From JAZKDW01 sp040387375 (lineage in GTDB: Bacteria; Pseudomonadota; Gammaproteobacteria; Burkholderiales; Burkholderiaceae_D), in NCBI GenBank assembly GCA_040387375.1, contig JAZKDW010000050.1, forward strand, positions 1-64,000: a stretch of DNA of 64,000 nucleotides, read 5' to 3'. The notes beneath the pieces were generated by a model. It did no database searches. It was not told where the DNA came from and saw only the letters and a list, made by a program, of their open reading frames with translations. Shown one piece after another: positions 6,605 through 15,588 of the stretch. Made by a program: the position numbers and the translations under genes. How positions within the stretch are numbered: position 1 is the stretch's first letter; each line of letters starts with the position of its first letter.

Positions 6605-8464
6605 ATGAATGAGATATTAAGTTTCCTACCGCCTCTGCCGGCCTTGTTCGGGCAACTCCTGATTGGTTTGATCAACGGCAGTTTTTACGCCCTGCTCAGC
6701 CTGGGGCTGGCCCTGATTTTCGGCCTTCTCAACGTGGTGAATTTCGCGCATGGCGCGCAGTACATGCTGGGCGCCTTGTGTACCTATTTACTTCTCGCAC
6801 ACCTCGGCCTGAATTATTGGTATGCGCTGATCATTACTCCCGTCGTGGTTGGTTTTACCGGCTTTGTGATTGAGCGCCTGCTCCTGCGGCATCTCTACCG
6901 CCTGAATCACCTCTACGGAATGCTCATGACCTTCGGCCTTACGCTGATCATCGAGGGCGTTGTGCGCAATCTTTACGGATCCTCCGGCAATAGTTACGCC
7001 ACGCCGTCCGCGTTGTCCGGGTTCTGGAATGTCGGTTTCATGTTACTGCCCCATTACCGCGTCTGGGTAATCCTGGTCTCGCTGGTGATTTGCATTGCCA
7101 CCTGGCTGGTCATCGAGAAGACCAAGATCGGCTCTTATATCAGAGCGGCCACCGAAAACTCCAGCCTGACACGGGCCTTTGGCATCAAGGTGCCTCTGAT
7201 CCTGATGTTGACCTACTCTTTTGGCGTGGGCCTGGCCGGTCTTGCCGGCGTGATGGCCGCGCCTCTTTACCAGGTTAATTCCAGCATGGGCTCGGAGCTC
7301 ATCATTATTGTGTTTGCCGTGGTGGTCATCGGCGGCATGGGTTCCATCCTTGGATCTATCCTCAGTGGTTTTGCATTAGGTTTGCTTGAGGGTCTGACCA
7401 AGGTGTTTTACCCGGAGGCGTCCACGACCGTGGTATTCGTGGTGATGGTCTTGATATTGCTGGTTCGTCCCACAGGATTATTTGGCTCGCTAATCGAGCA
7501 TAAAACGGACGATAGCGCTGCTTTCAAGTCTGTTCGCAATGTCATTGATGAGTCGAAGTTCGCCTTGCCCATCATCATCGCGCTATCGGTCATAGCACCT
7601 TTCTTCATCTACCCGCCTTTTCTGATGAAGGTACTGTCTTTTGCGCTTTTTGCCTGTTCATTCAATTTGCTTCTGGGTTATGGCGGAATGCTGTCCTTCG
7701 GGCATGCAGCGTTTTATGGTGGTGGCAGCTATTTGCTGGCCGTGGCCATGAAATTCTGGGGCATTGATCCCTTCACTGCAGTGATTCTGGCGGCGCTGTT
7801 TGCTGCCTTGCTAGGGATTATTTTTGGCTACATCTCGATAAAGCGTAAGGGCATCTATTTCTCGATGATCACCCTGGCATTGGCCCAGATGTTTTATTTT
7901 TTTATCGTACAGTCGGAGTTCAGCGGCAACGACGAAGGCATACAGGCGGTGCCAAGAGGGAGCTTCCTGGGGATCAGCCTGACCAACCAGCTTCACATGT
8001 ATTATTTTGTGCTGGTCTTTTTCCTGTTGAGCTATATGGCCATCAACCGGATCATCAAATCCCCTTTCGGCTATGCACTGAAGTCCATTCGCGACAACGA
8101 GCCACGCGCCTTATCCCTCGGCTATTCCACTGACGGATACCGGATGCTTGCTTTTGTGCTTTCTGCTTTTTTTGCGGGGATCGCCGGTGCTCTGGATGCC
8201 ATGACTTTCCAGATCGCTTCGCTGACCAATGTGCATTGGAGCATGTCAGGACATGCGATCCTGATGACGATTATCGGGGGCGTGGCGACGATGACTGGTC
8301 CGCTTGTCGGCGCCCTTGTGGTGGCGGCCCTGGAAAACTACCTTGCCCACCTGGGTAGCTGGGTCATGGTGGTTCAGGGTGCCGTATTTATCTTTTGCGT
8401 ACTTCTCTTCCGTAAAGGAATTGTGGGGGCCTTAAGTGATTATCTTTCCAAGAGTAAAAAATAA
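6605..8464 (+). CDS. Fused LivH-LivM permease of the HAAT-type ABC transporter
   Basis: At 619 aa this is twice the size of a single permease. Residues 1-300 are LivH-like (LLIGLINGSFYALLSLGLAL, NVVNFAHGAQYMLGA, IGGMGSILGSILSGFALG). After a polar linker (about 300-325) residues 330-615 are LivM-like (LLLGYGGMLSFGHAAFYGGG, KGIYFSMITLALAQMFYF, IRDNEPRALSLGYSTDGYR, IIGGVATMTGPLVGA). Both EAA-type loops seem present, so one chain should supply both transmembrane halves. The fusion replaces the usual livH and livM genes, and no other permease lies nearby. Confidence 0.93.
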   Translation: MNEILSFLPPLPALFGQLLIGLINGSFYALLSLGLALIFGLLNVVNFAHGAQYMLGALCTYLLLAHLGLNYWYALIITPVVVGFTGFVIERLLLRHLYRLNHLYGMLMTFGLTLIIEGVVRNLYGSSGNSYATPSALSGFWNVGFMLLPHYRVWVILVSLVICIATWLVIEKTKIGSYIRAATENSSLTRAFGIKVPLILMLTYSFGVGLAGLAGVMAAPLYQVNSSMGSELIIIVFAVVVIGGMGSILGSILSGFALGLLEGLTKVFYPEASTTVVFVVMVLILLVRPTGLFGSLIEHKTDDSAAFKSVRNVIDESKFALPIIIALSVIAPFFIYPPFLMKVLSFALFACSFNLLLGYGGMLSFGHAAFYGGGSYLLAVAMKFWGIDPFTAVILAALFAALLGIIFGYISIKRKGIYFSMITLALAQMFYFFIVQSEFSGNDEGIQAVPRGSFLGISLTNQLHMYYFVLVFFLLSYMAINRIIKSPFGYALKSIRDNEPRALSLGYSTDGYRMLAFVLSAFFAGIAGALDAMTFQIASLTNVHWSMSGHAILMTIIGGVATMTGPLVGALVVAALENYLAHLGSWVMVVQGAVFIFCVLLFRKGIVGALSDYLSKSKK

Positions 8465-8553
8465 CGAGTTGCCTGGCTCTGTTTCGGGATACGACAAATT
8501 GCCTGGCTATCGAATTCATGTACTTGTGTTGATTCCTTTATCCAGGAGGCGTT

Positions 8554-8961
8554 ATGAAACAACTATCTGACATTACCCAATCATTTGCCGTTAGCAAGTT
8601 TAATGGGCAGGAGGATTTCAAAGCGGATGGGCTGCGTCCTTATGCGCTTTATCGAGATCTGGGCTTTGCGAAGGCGACCGAAGGCATGGTTCACGCACAT
8701 GTCATCCAGTTGATCGGTCCTTGTACCGATGCGGTACGCAAACGTCATATGCATGGATTGCAACTCCAGCTCGTCTACTGCCTGCAAGGCTGGATGACGA
8801 TCGAGCACGAAGGGCAAGGAGTGATGACATTAAAGGCGGGCGATGCGTGGTTGATGCCACCGAATATCAAACACACGGTGCTCGACTACTCGGATGACTG
8901 CCATAACCTGGAAATTACGGTTCCGGCGGAGTTTCCAACAACGGATTGCCCCCCGGCGTGA
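8554..8961 (+). CDS. Small cupin-domain protein
   Basis: The 135-aa single-domain protein has a cupin barrel: RHMHGLQLQLVYCLQGWMTI (motif 1, His ligands near 64-66) and GDAWLMPPNIKHTV (motif 2). Such proteins bind a metal and act as dioxygenases, isomerases or small-molecule sensors; the reaction cannot be told from the sequence. It has a clear CAGGAGG ribosome site. Its stop codon overlaps the start of the next gene, so it is co-translated with the hydrolase and is probably part of the same pathway. Confidence 0.82.
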   Translation: MKQLSDITQSFAVSKFNGQEDFKADGLRPYALYRDLGFAKATEGMVHAHVIQLIGPCTDAVRKRHMHGLQLQLVYCLQGWMTIEHEGQGVMTLKAGDAWLMPPNIKHTVLDYSDDCHNLEITVPAEFPTTDCPPA

Positions 8962-9905
8962 AGTTCCTGTCGTATAAAAATGGGGAACTTGCAAGCCATG
9001 CGGTGTTGTATTCGGAAAGTAGCGAGACGCTTGAAATTATCGACCTGAAGGAGCACGCGCAAGTGCTGCCTGGCTATGGTGCGCCAGCCGAGGCAGTGCG
9101 GCATCTGGCCGATCGCGATCTCGTGGCATTGATCGAGGTTTATGGAGATTTGAAGGCTGCATTGGACGAGTTGGTCCGCCACAGCCGGCAGCGAGGCCTC
9201 ATCAAGACCATCAAACCCCGTTCGTTGCTGGCCCCGATTCCTCGTCCGGCACGCAATATTTTTTGTGTCGGAAGGAATTATCTTGACCACATCAGGGAAG
9301 GTGATCTCACTCGCGGCATCACGACACCGATTCCCAGGCATCCACAATTCTTCACCAAGCCGCCCAGTACCGTCATTGGTCATGAAGCCGCGATCGAGAT
9401 TGAACTTGAAGTGTCCGACCAGATTGATTATGAAGTAGAGCTTGCAGTGGTGATCGGCAAGGCAGCCCGCAATCTGACGGCCGCCAATGCGATGGATTGT
9501 GTTTGGGGGTACACCGTCTTTAACGATGTGACGGCACGCGATATTCAGCGCAGGCATGACCAGTGGTTCAAGGGCAAGGGTCTCGATACCTTCGGACCGA
9601 TGGGGCCTTTTATTGTCACGGCCGATGAACTCCCGGATCCGCATGCCTGCGATATCGAGCTACGCGTGAATGGTCAGGTCCGCCAGCAAGACAACACCAG
9701 CCACATGCATTTTCGCATTCCCGACATCCTTGCTGCCCTTTCGCAAGGCATGACGCTACAGCCCGGTGATGTGATCGCTACAGGCACCCCACCAGGCGTG
9801 GGTTATGCGATGGACCCACCCGGGCTACTTCAGCCCGGCGATGTTGTGGATTGTAAAATCAAGGGCATTGGCGTCCTCAGAAATCATGTCAGGCTGCGCG
9901 CTTGA
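8958..9905 (+). CDS. Fumarylacetoacetate hydrolase family protein
   Basis: The 315-aa product has the FAH C-terminal catalytic domain at residues 95-312: NIFCVGRNYLDHIRE, the Glu pair in DYEVELAVVIGKAARN, the metal Asp in FNDVTARDIQ and TGTPPGVGYAMDPP. Family members hydrolyse or decarboxylate beta-diketo or 2-oxo acids at the end of aromatic pathways, using Mg or Mn. I chose the GTG at 8958, which forms a GTGA overlap with the cupin stop and gives the family-typical N-terminus MKFLSYKNGEL. The exact substrate is unknown. Confidence 0.9.
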   Translation: MKFLSYKNGELASHAVLYSESSETLEIIDLKEHAQVLPGYGAPAEAVRHLADRDLVALIEVYGDLKAALDELVRHSRQRGLIKTIKPRSLLAPIPRPARNIFCVGRNYLDHIREGDLTRGITTPIPRHPQFFTKPPSTVIGHEAAIEIELEVSDQIDYEVELAVVIGKAARNLTAANAMDCVWGYTVFNDVTARDIQRRHDQWFKGKGLDTFGPMGPFIVTADELPDPHACDIELRVNGQVRQQDNTSHMHFRIPDILAALSQGMTLQPGDVIATGTPPGVGYAMDPPGLLQPGDVVDCKIKGIGVLRNHVRLRA

Positions 9906-9935
9906 CCTTGGATAATCAAAAAAGAGCAGGATCTG

Positions 9936-10352
9936 ATGAGTGAAACCGTCATGAGTGAGCTTATTTGCTCACAAGTTTTTTCCCGGCTTTTTGCCAGGCT
10001 GGACCGCTTCGATCTGGAGGGCGTGACGAAGTGTTTTGCACGTAATGGTGTGTGGCATCGTCAGGGCGCGGCACTTGACAGCCACCCGGTAATGCTCAAA
10101 GCCTTGCAGGCCAGGCCGGCGCATTTGTTTGTGCAACACATACTCCATCAAGTCGCATGTGAGCATGTCGATGAGACACACATCAAGGCAGTGGCGTACA
10201 TGACGGTTTATCGTAAAGATCCACCAGAAAAAATCACGCCCCCACTGCCGACTCAAGTGCCCGACATGGTCATCAACTGGGACGTCGAGTTTGTCCTTGA
10301 AGAAGGCGCATGGCTGATCAGCCGCCTTGGCAATGTTCCGCTCTATCGTTGA
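9936..10352 (+). CDS. SnoaL-like / NTF2-superfamily protein
   Basis: The 138-aa single-domain protein fits the alpha+beta-barrel cone of SnoaL/NTF2-like enzymes (LFARLDRFDLEGVTKCFARNG at the start, INWDVEFVLEEGAWLISRL at the end). Members act as dehydratases, isomerases or small-subunit folds. It is the last gene of the plus arm, 30 bases after the hydrolase gene, with AGGA before the ATG at 9936 (an ATG at 9951 is an alternative). Its stop codon overlaps the first base pairs of a long hairpin. Confidence 0.75.
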   Translation: MSETVMSELICSQVFSRLFARLDRFDLEGVTKCFARNGVWHRQGAALDSHPVMLKALQARPAHLFVQHILHQVACEHVDETHIKAVAYMTVYRKDPPEKITPPLPTQVPDMVINWDVEFVLEEGAWLISRLGNVPLYR

Positions 10353-10396
10353 CCAGCGCAGCGCTCGTGGATTTTTCCACGAGCGCTGCGCTGGTC
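10351..10396. terminator. Perfect 20-bp hairpin between convergent operons
   Basis: Bases 10351-10370 pair perfectly with 10377-10396 around a 6-base ATTTTT loop. The hairpin fills the whole gap between the two convergent genes and includes part of the upstream stop codon. There is no T-tract on either side, so it may act as a bidirectional barrier to transcription rather than a canonical terminator. Confidence 0.7.
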
Positions 10397-10397
10397 T

Positions 10398-11180
10398 TCA
10401 CCACCAGTTGTGACGACGGCTAAAACCACCATCGATACTAACGATCGTTCCCGAGGTATAGCTCGATCGTGGCGACGCCAGAAAGGCGGCCGTCGCTGCA
10501 ATCTCTTCCACATTCGCAGCCCGCTGGAAGGGATGTGTTGCTGTCAGTTCCAGCCAGCGGGATTCGTCACCCAGTTTTTGCTTGGCTCTGCCCATCAAGA
10601 TACCTTTGAGCCTTTCGGTCAGTACCAAGCCTGGACTAATGCCAACCACTCGCACGCCGTGGTCTGAAGACGAACTGCCCAGGCTTAAAGTCAGGGCCTC
10701 GAGTGCAGCGTTGCCGGTGCTGCCTGCGATGTATCGATGATCAAGGCCAGTGGCTGAAGCGCCTATCACATTGATGATTACACCATGGCCGCGTTGGCAC
10801 ATGCTGGAGTAGAACTCGCGCGTCACGCCAATAAAGCCGAAGACCTTTAGATCCCAGCCCTCGCGCCATTTGGCCTGAGATAGGCTAGTCAGCTCACCGC
10901 CGGGAATGGCACCGGCATTGTTGACCAGGATGTCGATGTCCGAATAGGTCGCGCCCAGGTAGGCCGCATTGGCATCAACGGCAAGGTCGAGCGCTTCGGT
11001 GGTAACGTCAACCCCGTACCTGACCCTTATCTGTTCGGCAGCGTTTGTCAAACCCGCCTGGCCTCGGGATACCAGGATGAGATTGCATCCTTCTTCGGCC
11101 AGCGCGTTCGCTATGGCTAGTCCGATGCCTGCGGAACCGCCAGTGATGAGTGCTTTCTTTCCACTTAAATTCAATTCCAC
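10398..11180 (-). CDS. Short-chain dehydrogenase/reductase with atypical active site
   Basis: The 260-aa SDR has the NAD(P) motif TGGSAGIG near residue 14, NNAG near residue 87 and a standard Rossmann length. The active-site region reads IGASATGLDHRYIAGSTGNA: the Ser and Tyr are placed normally, but the Lys of YxxxK is replaced by Ser (YIAGS). Such a variant subgroup is known in proteobacterial catabolic clusters; its chemistry is unclear to me. The GTG start at 11180 is preceded by AGGAGT. It is the last gene of the minus arm and probably oxidises a hydroxy-acyl intermediate. Confidence 0.85.
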   Translation of the reverse strand: MELNLSGKKALITGGSAGIGLAIANALAEEGCNLILVSRGQAGLTNAAEQIRVRYGVDVTTEALDLAVDANAAYLGATYSDIDILVNNAGAIPGGELTSLSQAKWREGWDLKVFGFIGVTREFYSSMCQRGHGVIINVIGASATGLDHRYIAGSTGNAALEALTLSLGSSSSDHGVRVVGISPGLVLTERLKGILMGRAKQKLGDESRWLELTATHPFQRAANVEEIAATAAFLASPRSSYTSGTIVSIDGGFSRRHNWW

Positions 11181-11336
11181 GCCAGACTCCTGTTAGAGGG
11201 GGTAAATCGCAAAAGCTCAAGTTATGATGGATGACACAAGCGAGATTCGTAATGCCTAATAGTTCACGTATTGCCTTGTTATGGTATGCCCCTGGTTTGA
11301 ATTTGTCCGCGAGCTCTACCTGAGAAGTACCCGGCC

Positions 11337-12077
11337 TCACCGTTTGGCGAGTTTGGCTAATCGATTAGCCAGTTCGGACGAACGCAGTGAGGCTTGATAT
11401 TCATGCTGCCCGAGTGCTTCGTTCGTGTCACCATCAGCCAAGCGGTCGATGTGCTTCTTCATGGAAGCAAGCACGCCTTGTTCCGCTTCAGTCAATGCCT
11501 GCACGTAGGTGTCTACGGTTGAAGAAAGTTGATCCACACCGACCAGTTCAGTCAGAAAACCAATTCGTAACATTTCTTCGTCGCCGAGTGGAAGACATGT
11601 CAGAAAGATCTTCTTTGCCGCACCTGGTCCCAATCGAGTCGTGAAGCGCCGTATGCCGCCGGGATAATAATGCAAGCCAAACCGCGCTGCCGGGACAAAC
11701 ATTCTCATCCCCTTGACGCCGATTCGGAAATCACAACAAATCGCCAAGTCAGTTCCCCCTCCGTAGACACTTCCATTCAATGCGCAAACGGTTGGCAATG
11801 AAAAATTCTCCAGCCGATTGAGCAAATCTTCAAAGCCGCGGTTCAAGTCAGTCAAGATTGCCGTGATTGTGTAACCCGAAGAAAAAGTGCGTGCGCCCGA
11901 TCCTGTCAGGACTAGTACACGAACCTCCGGATTTGTTTCAACTTGATCGAGCAAGCGCATTAAATGAGGAATGTCCGAGGGATCAATCCGATTGTGTTCC
12001 TCTAGTCTGGCAAGCTTGATCGTTGCTCTTGATCCAGCAATGTCGAGTTGGGGAAAGCGAGATTCTTGAACGATCAT
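11337..12077 (-). CDS. Enoyl-CoA hydratase/isomerase (crotonase) family protein
   Basis: The product is about 246 aa. The crotonase core is clear: oxyanion-hole segment around SGYTITAI, then VCALNGSVYGGGTDLAICCD near residues 98-117. The two catalytic Glu positions of rat crotonase are changed: GGGxE reads GGGTD, and the Glu in the later P-E motif reads VPAARFG (Ala). It therefore probably catalyses something other than standard hydration, or is an isomerase or thioesterase. The ATG at 12077 has AAGGAAAC upstream; starts at 12116 or 12131 are alternatives. It lies between the CoA-transferase and SDR genes. Confidence 0.82.
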   Translation of the reverse strand: MIVQESRFPQLDIAGSRATIKLARLEEHNRIDPSDIPHLMRLLDQVETNPEVRVLVLTGSGARTFSSGYTITAILTDLNRGFEDLLNRLENFSLPTVCALNGSVYGGGTDLAICCDFRIGVKGMRMFVPAARFGLHYYPGGIRRFTTRLGPGAAKKIFLTCLPLGDEEMLRIGFLTELVGVDQLSSTVDTYVQALTEAEQGVLASMKKHIDRLADGDTNEALGQHEYQASLRSSELANRLAKLAKR

Positions 12078-12157
12078 TCGGGCTTGTTTCCTTGTTCCTT
12101 CAGACCTTGCGTGCATTGCCGGATTTCGCAAGATACAAGTGCATCAGGTGGGCAGCG

Positions 12158-13372
12158 CTAATCTGCTTGCATTACGATACGACGATCCAAAAGGTCTGCG
12201 ATCTCGGGCGCACTCCATCCCATTTCCGTCAGGATTTCATGCGTATGTTCTCCTAATACCGGAGGCGCGCGTCTGATGCTTTGGCCTTGCAGCTTGTCCA
12301 TCCTTATTGGCGTTCCAACTTGCTTGATTACGCCTAAGGTGCTGTGTTGAACTTCTTCAACAAGATGTAAATGTTGTACCTGGGGATCCGCAAAAACATC
12401 GCCGATGTTGTTAATCGGGCCAGCTGGAATTCCTGCTGCCAAAAGTAATCCTGTCCAATGACTTCTTGGGTGATGGATCAACTTCTTCTCCAATAATTCT
12501 TTTAGCTCGTGCCGGTGTTCCATTCTTGCTTCGTTGTTAATAAATCTAAGATCTGTCGTCAAATCTTTTGCGTCGAGCAAACCACAGAGCTTCAACCACA
12601 TGTCACTGGTCGCTGGAGCAATATTCAAAGGTCCATCAGAGGTTTGAAAGACGCCGTAAGGAGAGATCACTGGATGGGAGTTTCCAGCCAAGCCCGGTAC
12701 CTCGCCCAAACTCAGATATCGTTGGCCCTGAACGCTAAGAAGTCCGACCAGACTTGCAAGTAGTGAAGTGTCAACCCGTTGTCCTGAGCCGGATGAATTC
12801 CTTTGCATTAAGGCCGCGAGCGTTCCTATTGCGGCCCACATGCCAGAGGTCTGATCGCCAATTGCCACGCCTACACGCGTTGGCCCTGACTCCTGGGAGC
12901 CGGTTACACTCATAAGCCCGGCGTAGCCCTGTGCAATTTGATCGAAGCCGGGCTGGCCGCCAGCAGGACCATCTTTACCAAATCCTGTGACGCTTACGTA
13001 AATCAATTCAGGCAAAAGTTCAGCCAATTTTTCGTAACCCAGACCCAGGGCCTCCATCACGCCTGGCTTGAAATTTTCAACTACCACATCACATTGCTTC
13101 GCCATCTCCAGCAACAAGGCAGGCGCTTCTGGATGACGAAAATCCAGGGACATGCCACGCTTGTTTCGATTCCCGCTCAAGTAGTACGCACTTGTTCCAC
13201 GATCGAAGGGACCCCAAAGACGAATCATGTCGCCATCGAGGGGTTCGACCTTGATTACGTCGGCACCTAAATCGCCCAGGATCATGGTGCAAAAAGGGCC
13301 TGCCAACGCCCGTGTCAGATCAAGAACCTTGATGCCGGCCAGTGGTAAGGATGTGTGAGGAGGATGTCGCAT
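12158..13372 (-). CDS. Class III (CaiB/BaiF) acyl-CoA transferase
   Basis: The 404-aa product starts with the family motif LAGIKVLDLTRALAGPFCTMILGD. It continues with ADVIKVEP, NRNKRGMSLDFRHPEA and the catalytic Asp region GFDQIAQGYAGLM near residue 168. These enzymes move CoA between carboxylic acids without ATP. It probably activates the imported acid. The ATG at 13372 matches the family start; a GTG at 13414 would add 14 residues. It is the first enzyme gene behind the LysR gene on the same strand. Confidence 0.9.
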   Translation of the reverse strand: MRHPPHTSLPLAGIKVLDLTRALAGPFCTMILGDLGADVIKVEPLDGDMIRLWGPFDRGTSAYYLSGNRNKRGMSLDFRHPEAPALLLEMAKQCDVVVENFKPGVMEALGLGYEKLAELLPELIYVSVTGFGKDGPAGGQPGFDQIAQGYAGLMSVTGSQESGPTRVGVAIGDQTSGMWAAIGTLAALMQRNSSGSGQRVDTSLLASLVGLLSVQGQRYLSLGEVPGLAGNSHPVISPYGVFQTSDGPLNIAPATSDMWLKLCGLLDAKDLTTDLRFINNEARMEHRHELKELLEKKLIHHPRSHWTGLLLAAGIPAGPINNIGDVFADPQVQHLHLVEEVQHSTLGVIKQVGTPIRMDKLQGQSIRRAPPVLGEHTHEILTEMGWSAPEIADLLDRRIVMQAD

Positions 13373-13481
13373 GTGCCAGGTTGAAATTGATTTCAACTGG
13401 ATGCTATGACCCACAGGCTTATTTGAATACTAGTAAGCAACTCTGCCGGCCATCAGAAAAACCGATGGCTCGCATCAATAA

Positions 13482-14420
13482 TTAATCTTTATAAAGTTGC
13501 GCACCGCGCCAGACGCCTCGCTCCACAAGGTCCGTTGCGACTTCCGTTATCGCATCTCTTACACAGTCCGCTGCATGACCAATGGTTCCCGAGCGCGACC
13601 AGGCAATCGATAAAGGTCTCAAAATCGTCGGTGTCAATGTCGACAGGCGAAGCGCAAGCGTTGTGGGATGCCACGACAGCGCGGAATACGGAACGAGTGT
13701 GGCAAGCGCTCCCTCGGCTACTACGGTCAACAGGGTTTGGATAGAGCTTGCCTCAGCTTGCACCTTGAGCTGAATTTTTGACTGCTCACAAGCGCCGTCC
13801 ACCAATTGCCGAAGCGTTGTCGCGCGTGTGGTCAAAATCATTGGCGTCGCGGTCAAATCACTCAAATCGACGGCTTGCTGTTCGGTCGGATGCGTGCTGC
13901 TGTTCGCCTGAACGAAGAAAACATCCTCATATAAAATTGGACGAACAATCAAACCCGGCAACTGAACCTTGCTTTCTACAAGCAGGCTCAAGTCCACACG
14001 CTCTTCAAACAATTGCGCTGCCAGATACCCGCTGGGATTCTCATACAACTCAAGCAAAATATCCGGGAATTTTTTACTCAGGTGTGCGACCAACGGTGCG
14101 GCAAGAATCATGGCGATACTCGACGGCAGACCAAGGCGCACACGTCCTGATACCTTGCTGGCAGCACCTTTTGCGATATCTGCTGTTTGCTCCCGCAGGT
14201 GAAGTATTACCTGCGCGTGCCTGTATATCGCGTGACCAGCCACAGTAGGCGTTACACCTTTAACGCTACGGTTTAGCAAAAGGACCCCAACTGAAGCCTC
14301 CAGATCGGCCATCTGTTGGCTCAATGCGGGCTGAGCTATATGCAATAGCGCAGAAGCTCGAGTCAAAGATCCTGCATCCACGATCGCGACGAAGTAGCGG
14401 AGCTGTCTGAATTCAATCAA
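13482..14420 (-). CDS. LysR-family transcriptional regulator
   Basis: The 312-aa protein has an N-terminal winged helix (FRQLRYFVAIVDAGSLTRAS, AQPALSQQMADLE; residues 1-60) and a C-terminal effector domain resembling the Nac/Cbl-type group. It lies directly upstream of the CoA-transferase gene on the same strand and is the only regulator in the catabolic island. It is the best candidate to control both arms in response to the substrate or a CoA intermediate. Confidence 0.92.
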   Translation of the reverse strand: MIEFRQLRYFVAIVDAGSLTRASALLHIAQPALSQQMADLEASVGVLLLNRSVKGVTPTVAGHAIYRHAQVILHLREQTADIAKGAASKVSGRVRLGLPSSIAMILAAPLVAHLSKKFPDILLELYENPSGYLAAQLFEERVDLSLLVESKVQLPGLIVRPILYEDVFFVQANSSTHPTEQQAVDLSDLTATPMILTTRATTLRQLVDGACEQSKIQLKVQAEASSIQTLLTVVAEGALATLVPYSALSWHPTTLALRLSTLTPTILRPLSIAWSRSGTIGHAADCVRDAITEVATDLVERGVWRGAQLYKD

Positions 14421-14676
14421 ATCGATAGTCTCTTTTTATTGATAACTGAACTTTGAGAGGTCTGGCACGCTGTGGCTTTGCGCGCAAGACGCGCCTGTCC
14501 TGAATCAAGATGCGTAACAGACCAGCTCACGTCTCTGGCTAGCCAACCGAAAGCCAGATCTTTTGTAATGCATGGTATCAGCTACATCAATTTCAAAGCA
14601 AAATTGCCAAAAGCTCAATGCCATTTCCTCCTCCGGATTCATTCGGGCGCATGGCATATCGATCACCAGGAGTGAT

Positions 14677-15564
14677 TCACTTTAACAGGGGTGACGACTT
14701 TGGCGTGGGGCCGGTCTTCACGATCCTGCGCGATTCCTTGTCCAGTCGAGCCACCTGAGCGGGCGATGATGACGATCGGGATTGCTCCACCGGCGCCGCA
14801 TCTGCCGGACGCCGCAGCACCCGCGCCAGGATCCGCTCCTCCAGCTGCGCAAACAATGGATTGCCGCGTACCCGCGGACGCGGCAAGGCGATGCGTTCAT
14901 CCAGCGTGATGCGGCCATCCTCGATCAGCACCACACGATCGGCCAGCGCCAGCGCTTCCTGCACGTCATGCGTCACCAGCAAGGCAGTGAAGCCGCGCCT
15001 CTGCCACAGCGATTCGATCAATTGCTGCATCTCGATGCGGGTCAGCGCATCGAGCGCGCCCAGCGGTTCATCCAGCAACAGCAACTCCGGATCGTGCACC
15101 AGTGCGCGCGCCAGCGCGACGCGCTGACGCTGGCCGCCGGACAGCACCGCCGGCCATTCGCCACGGCGATCTTCCAGACCGACCTGACGCAATACGTTGG
15201 CGGCCGCCACGGAGGCCCGCGGCAATCCGAGTGCGACGTTTTCCAGCACCCGCTTCCACGGCAGCAGCCTGGCGTCCTGGAACATGATCCGGGTCTCGGG
15301 CGCCGCGCCGCTTTCCCCGAAGCGGATGCGGCCGCCTGCCGCCGGCTCCAAGCCGGCGATCAGGCGCAACAAGGTACTTTTTCCGCAGCCGCTGCGGCCG
15401 ACCACGGCGACAAATTCGCCGGCTTCGATCTGCAGATCGATCGCATGCAGCACCTTGCGGTCGCCGTAGGATTTTGACAGCGCTTGCACGGCGACGTGTA
15501 TACCGCGCCGCGCCGTCGGGACCGCGGCCTCGACCTTCGCCTGTTCAACTTGATTGCTTTGCAT
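14677..15564 (-). CDS. ssuB: Aliphatic sulfonate ABC transporter ATP-binding protein
   Basis: The 295-aa ATPase has Walker A GRSGCGKST, signature LSGGQRQRVALARAL and Walker B LLLLDEPLGALDALT. The length and the operon position after the permease gene fit SsuB. A basic, low-complexity C-terminal extension of about 40 residues is unusual but probably harmless. The start has AGGGGCAGGA just upstream. It energises sulfonate import. Confidence 0.93.
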   Translation of the reverse strand: MQSNQVEQAKVEAAVPTARRGIHVAVQALSKSYGDRKVLHAIDLQIEAGEFVAVVGRSGCGKSTLLRLIAGLEPAAGGRIRFGESGAAPETRIMFQDARLLPWKRVLENVALGLPRASVAAANVLRQVGLEDRRGEWPAVLSGGQRQRVALARALVHDPELLLLDEPLGALDALTRIEMQQLIESLWQRRGFTALLVTHDVQEALALADRVVLIEDGRITLDERIALPRPRVRGNPLFAQLEERILARVLRRPADAAPVEQSRSSSSPAQVARLDKESRRIVKTGPTPKSSPLLK

Positions 15565-15588
15565 GTTCCTGCCCCTTCGAGGTTAGTG

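Noticed and set aside
13778..14248. 156-aa plus-strand frame opposite the LysR gene
   Set aside because: Antisense shadow; the LysR frame has clear family motifs throughout.
14472..14675. 67-aa plus-strand frame between the LysR and ssuB genes
   Set aside because: No ribosome site, no family, and a composition like intergenic sequence.
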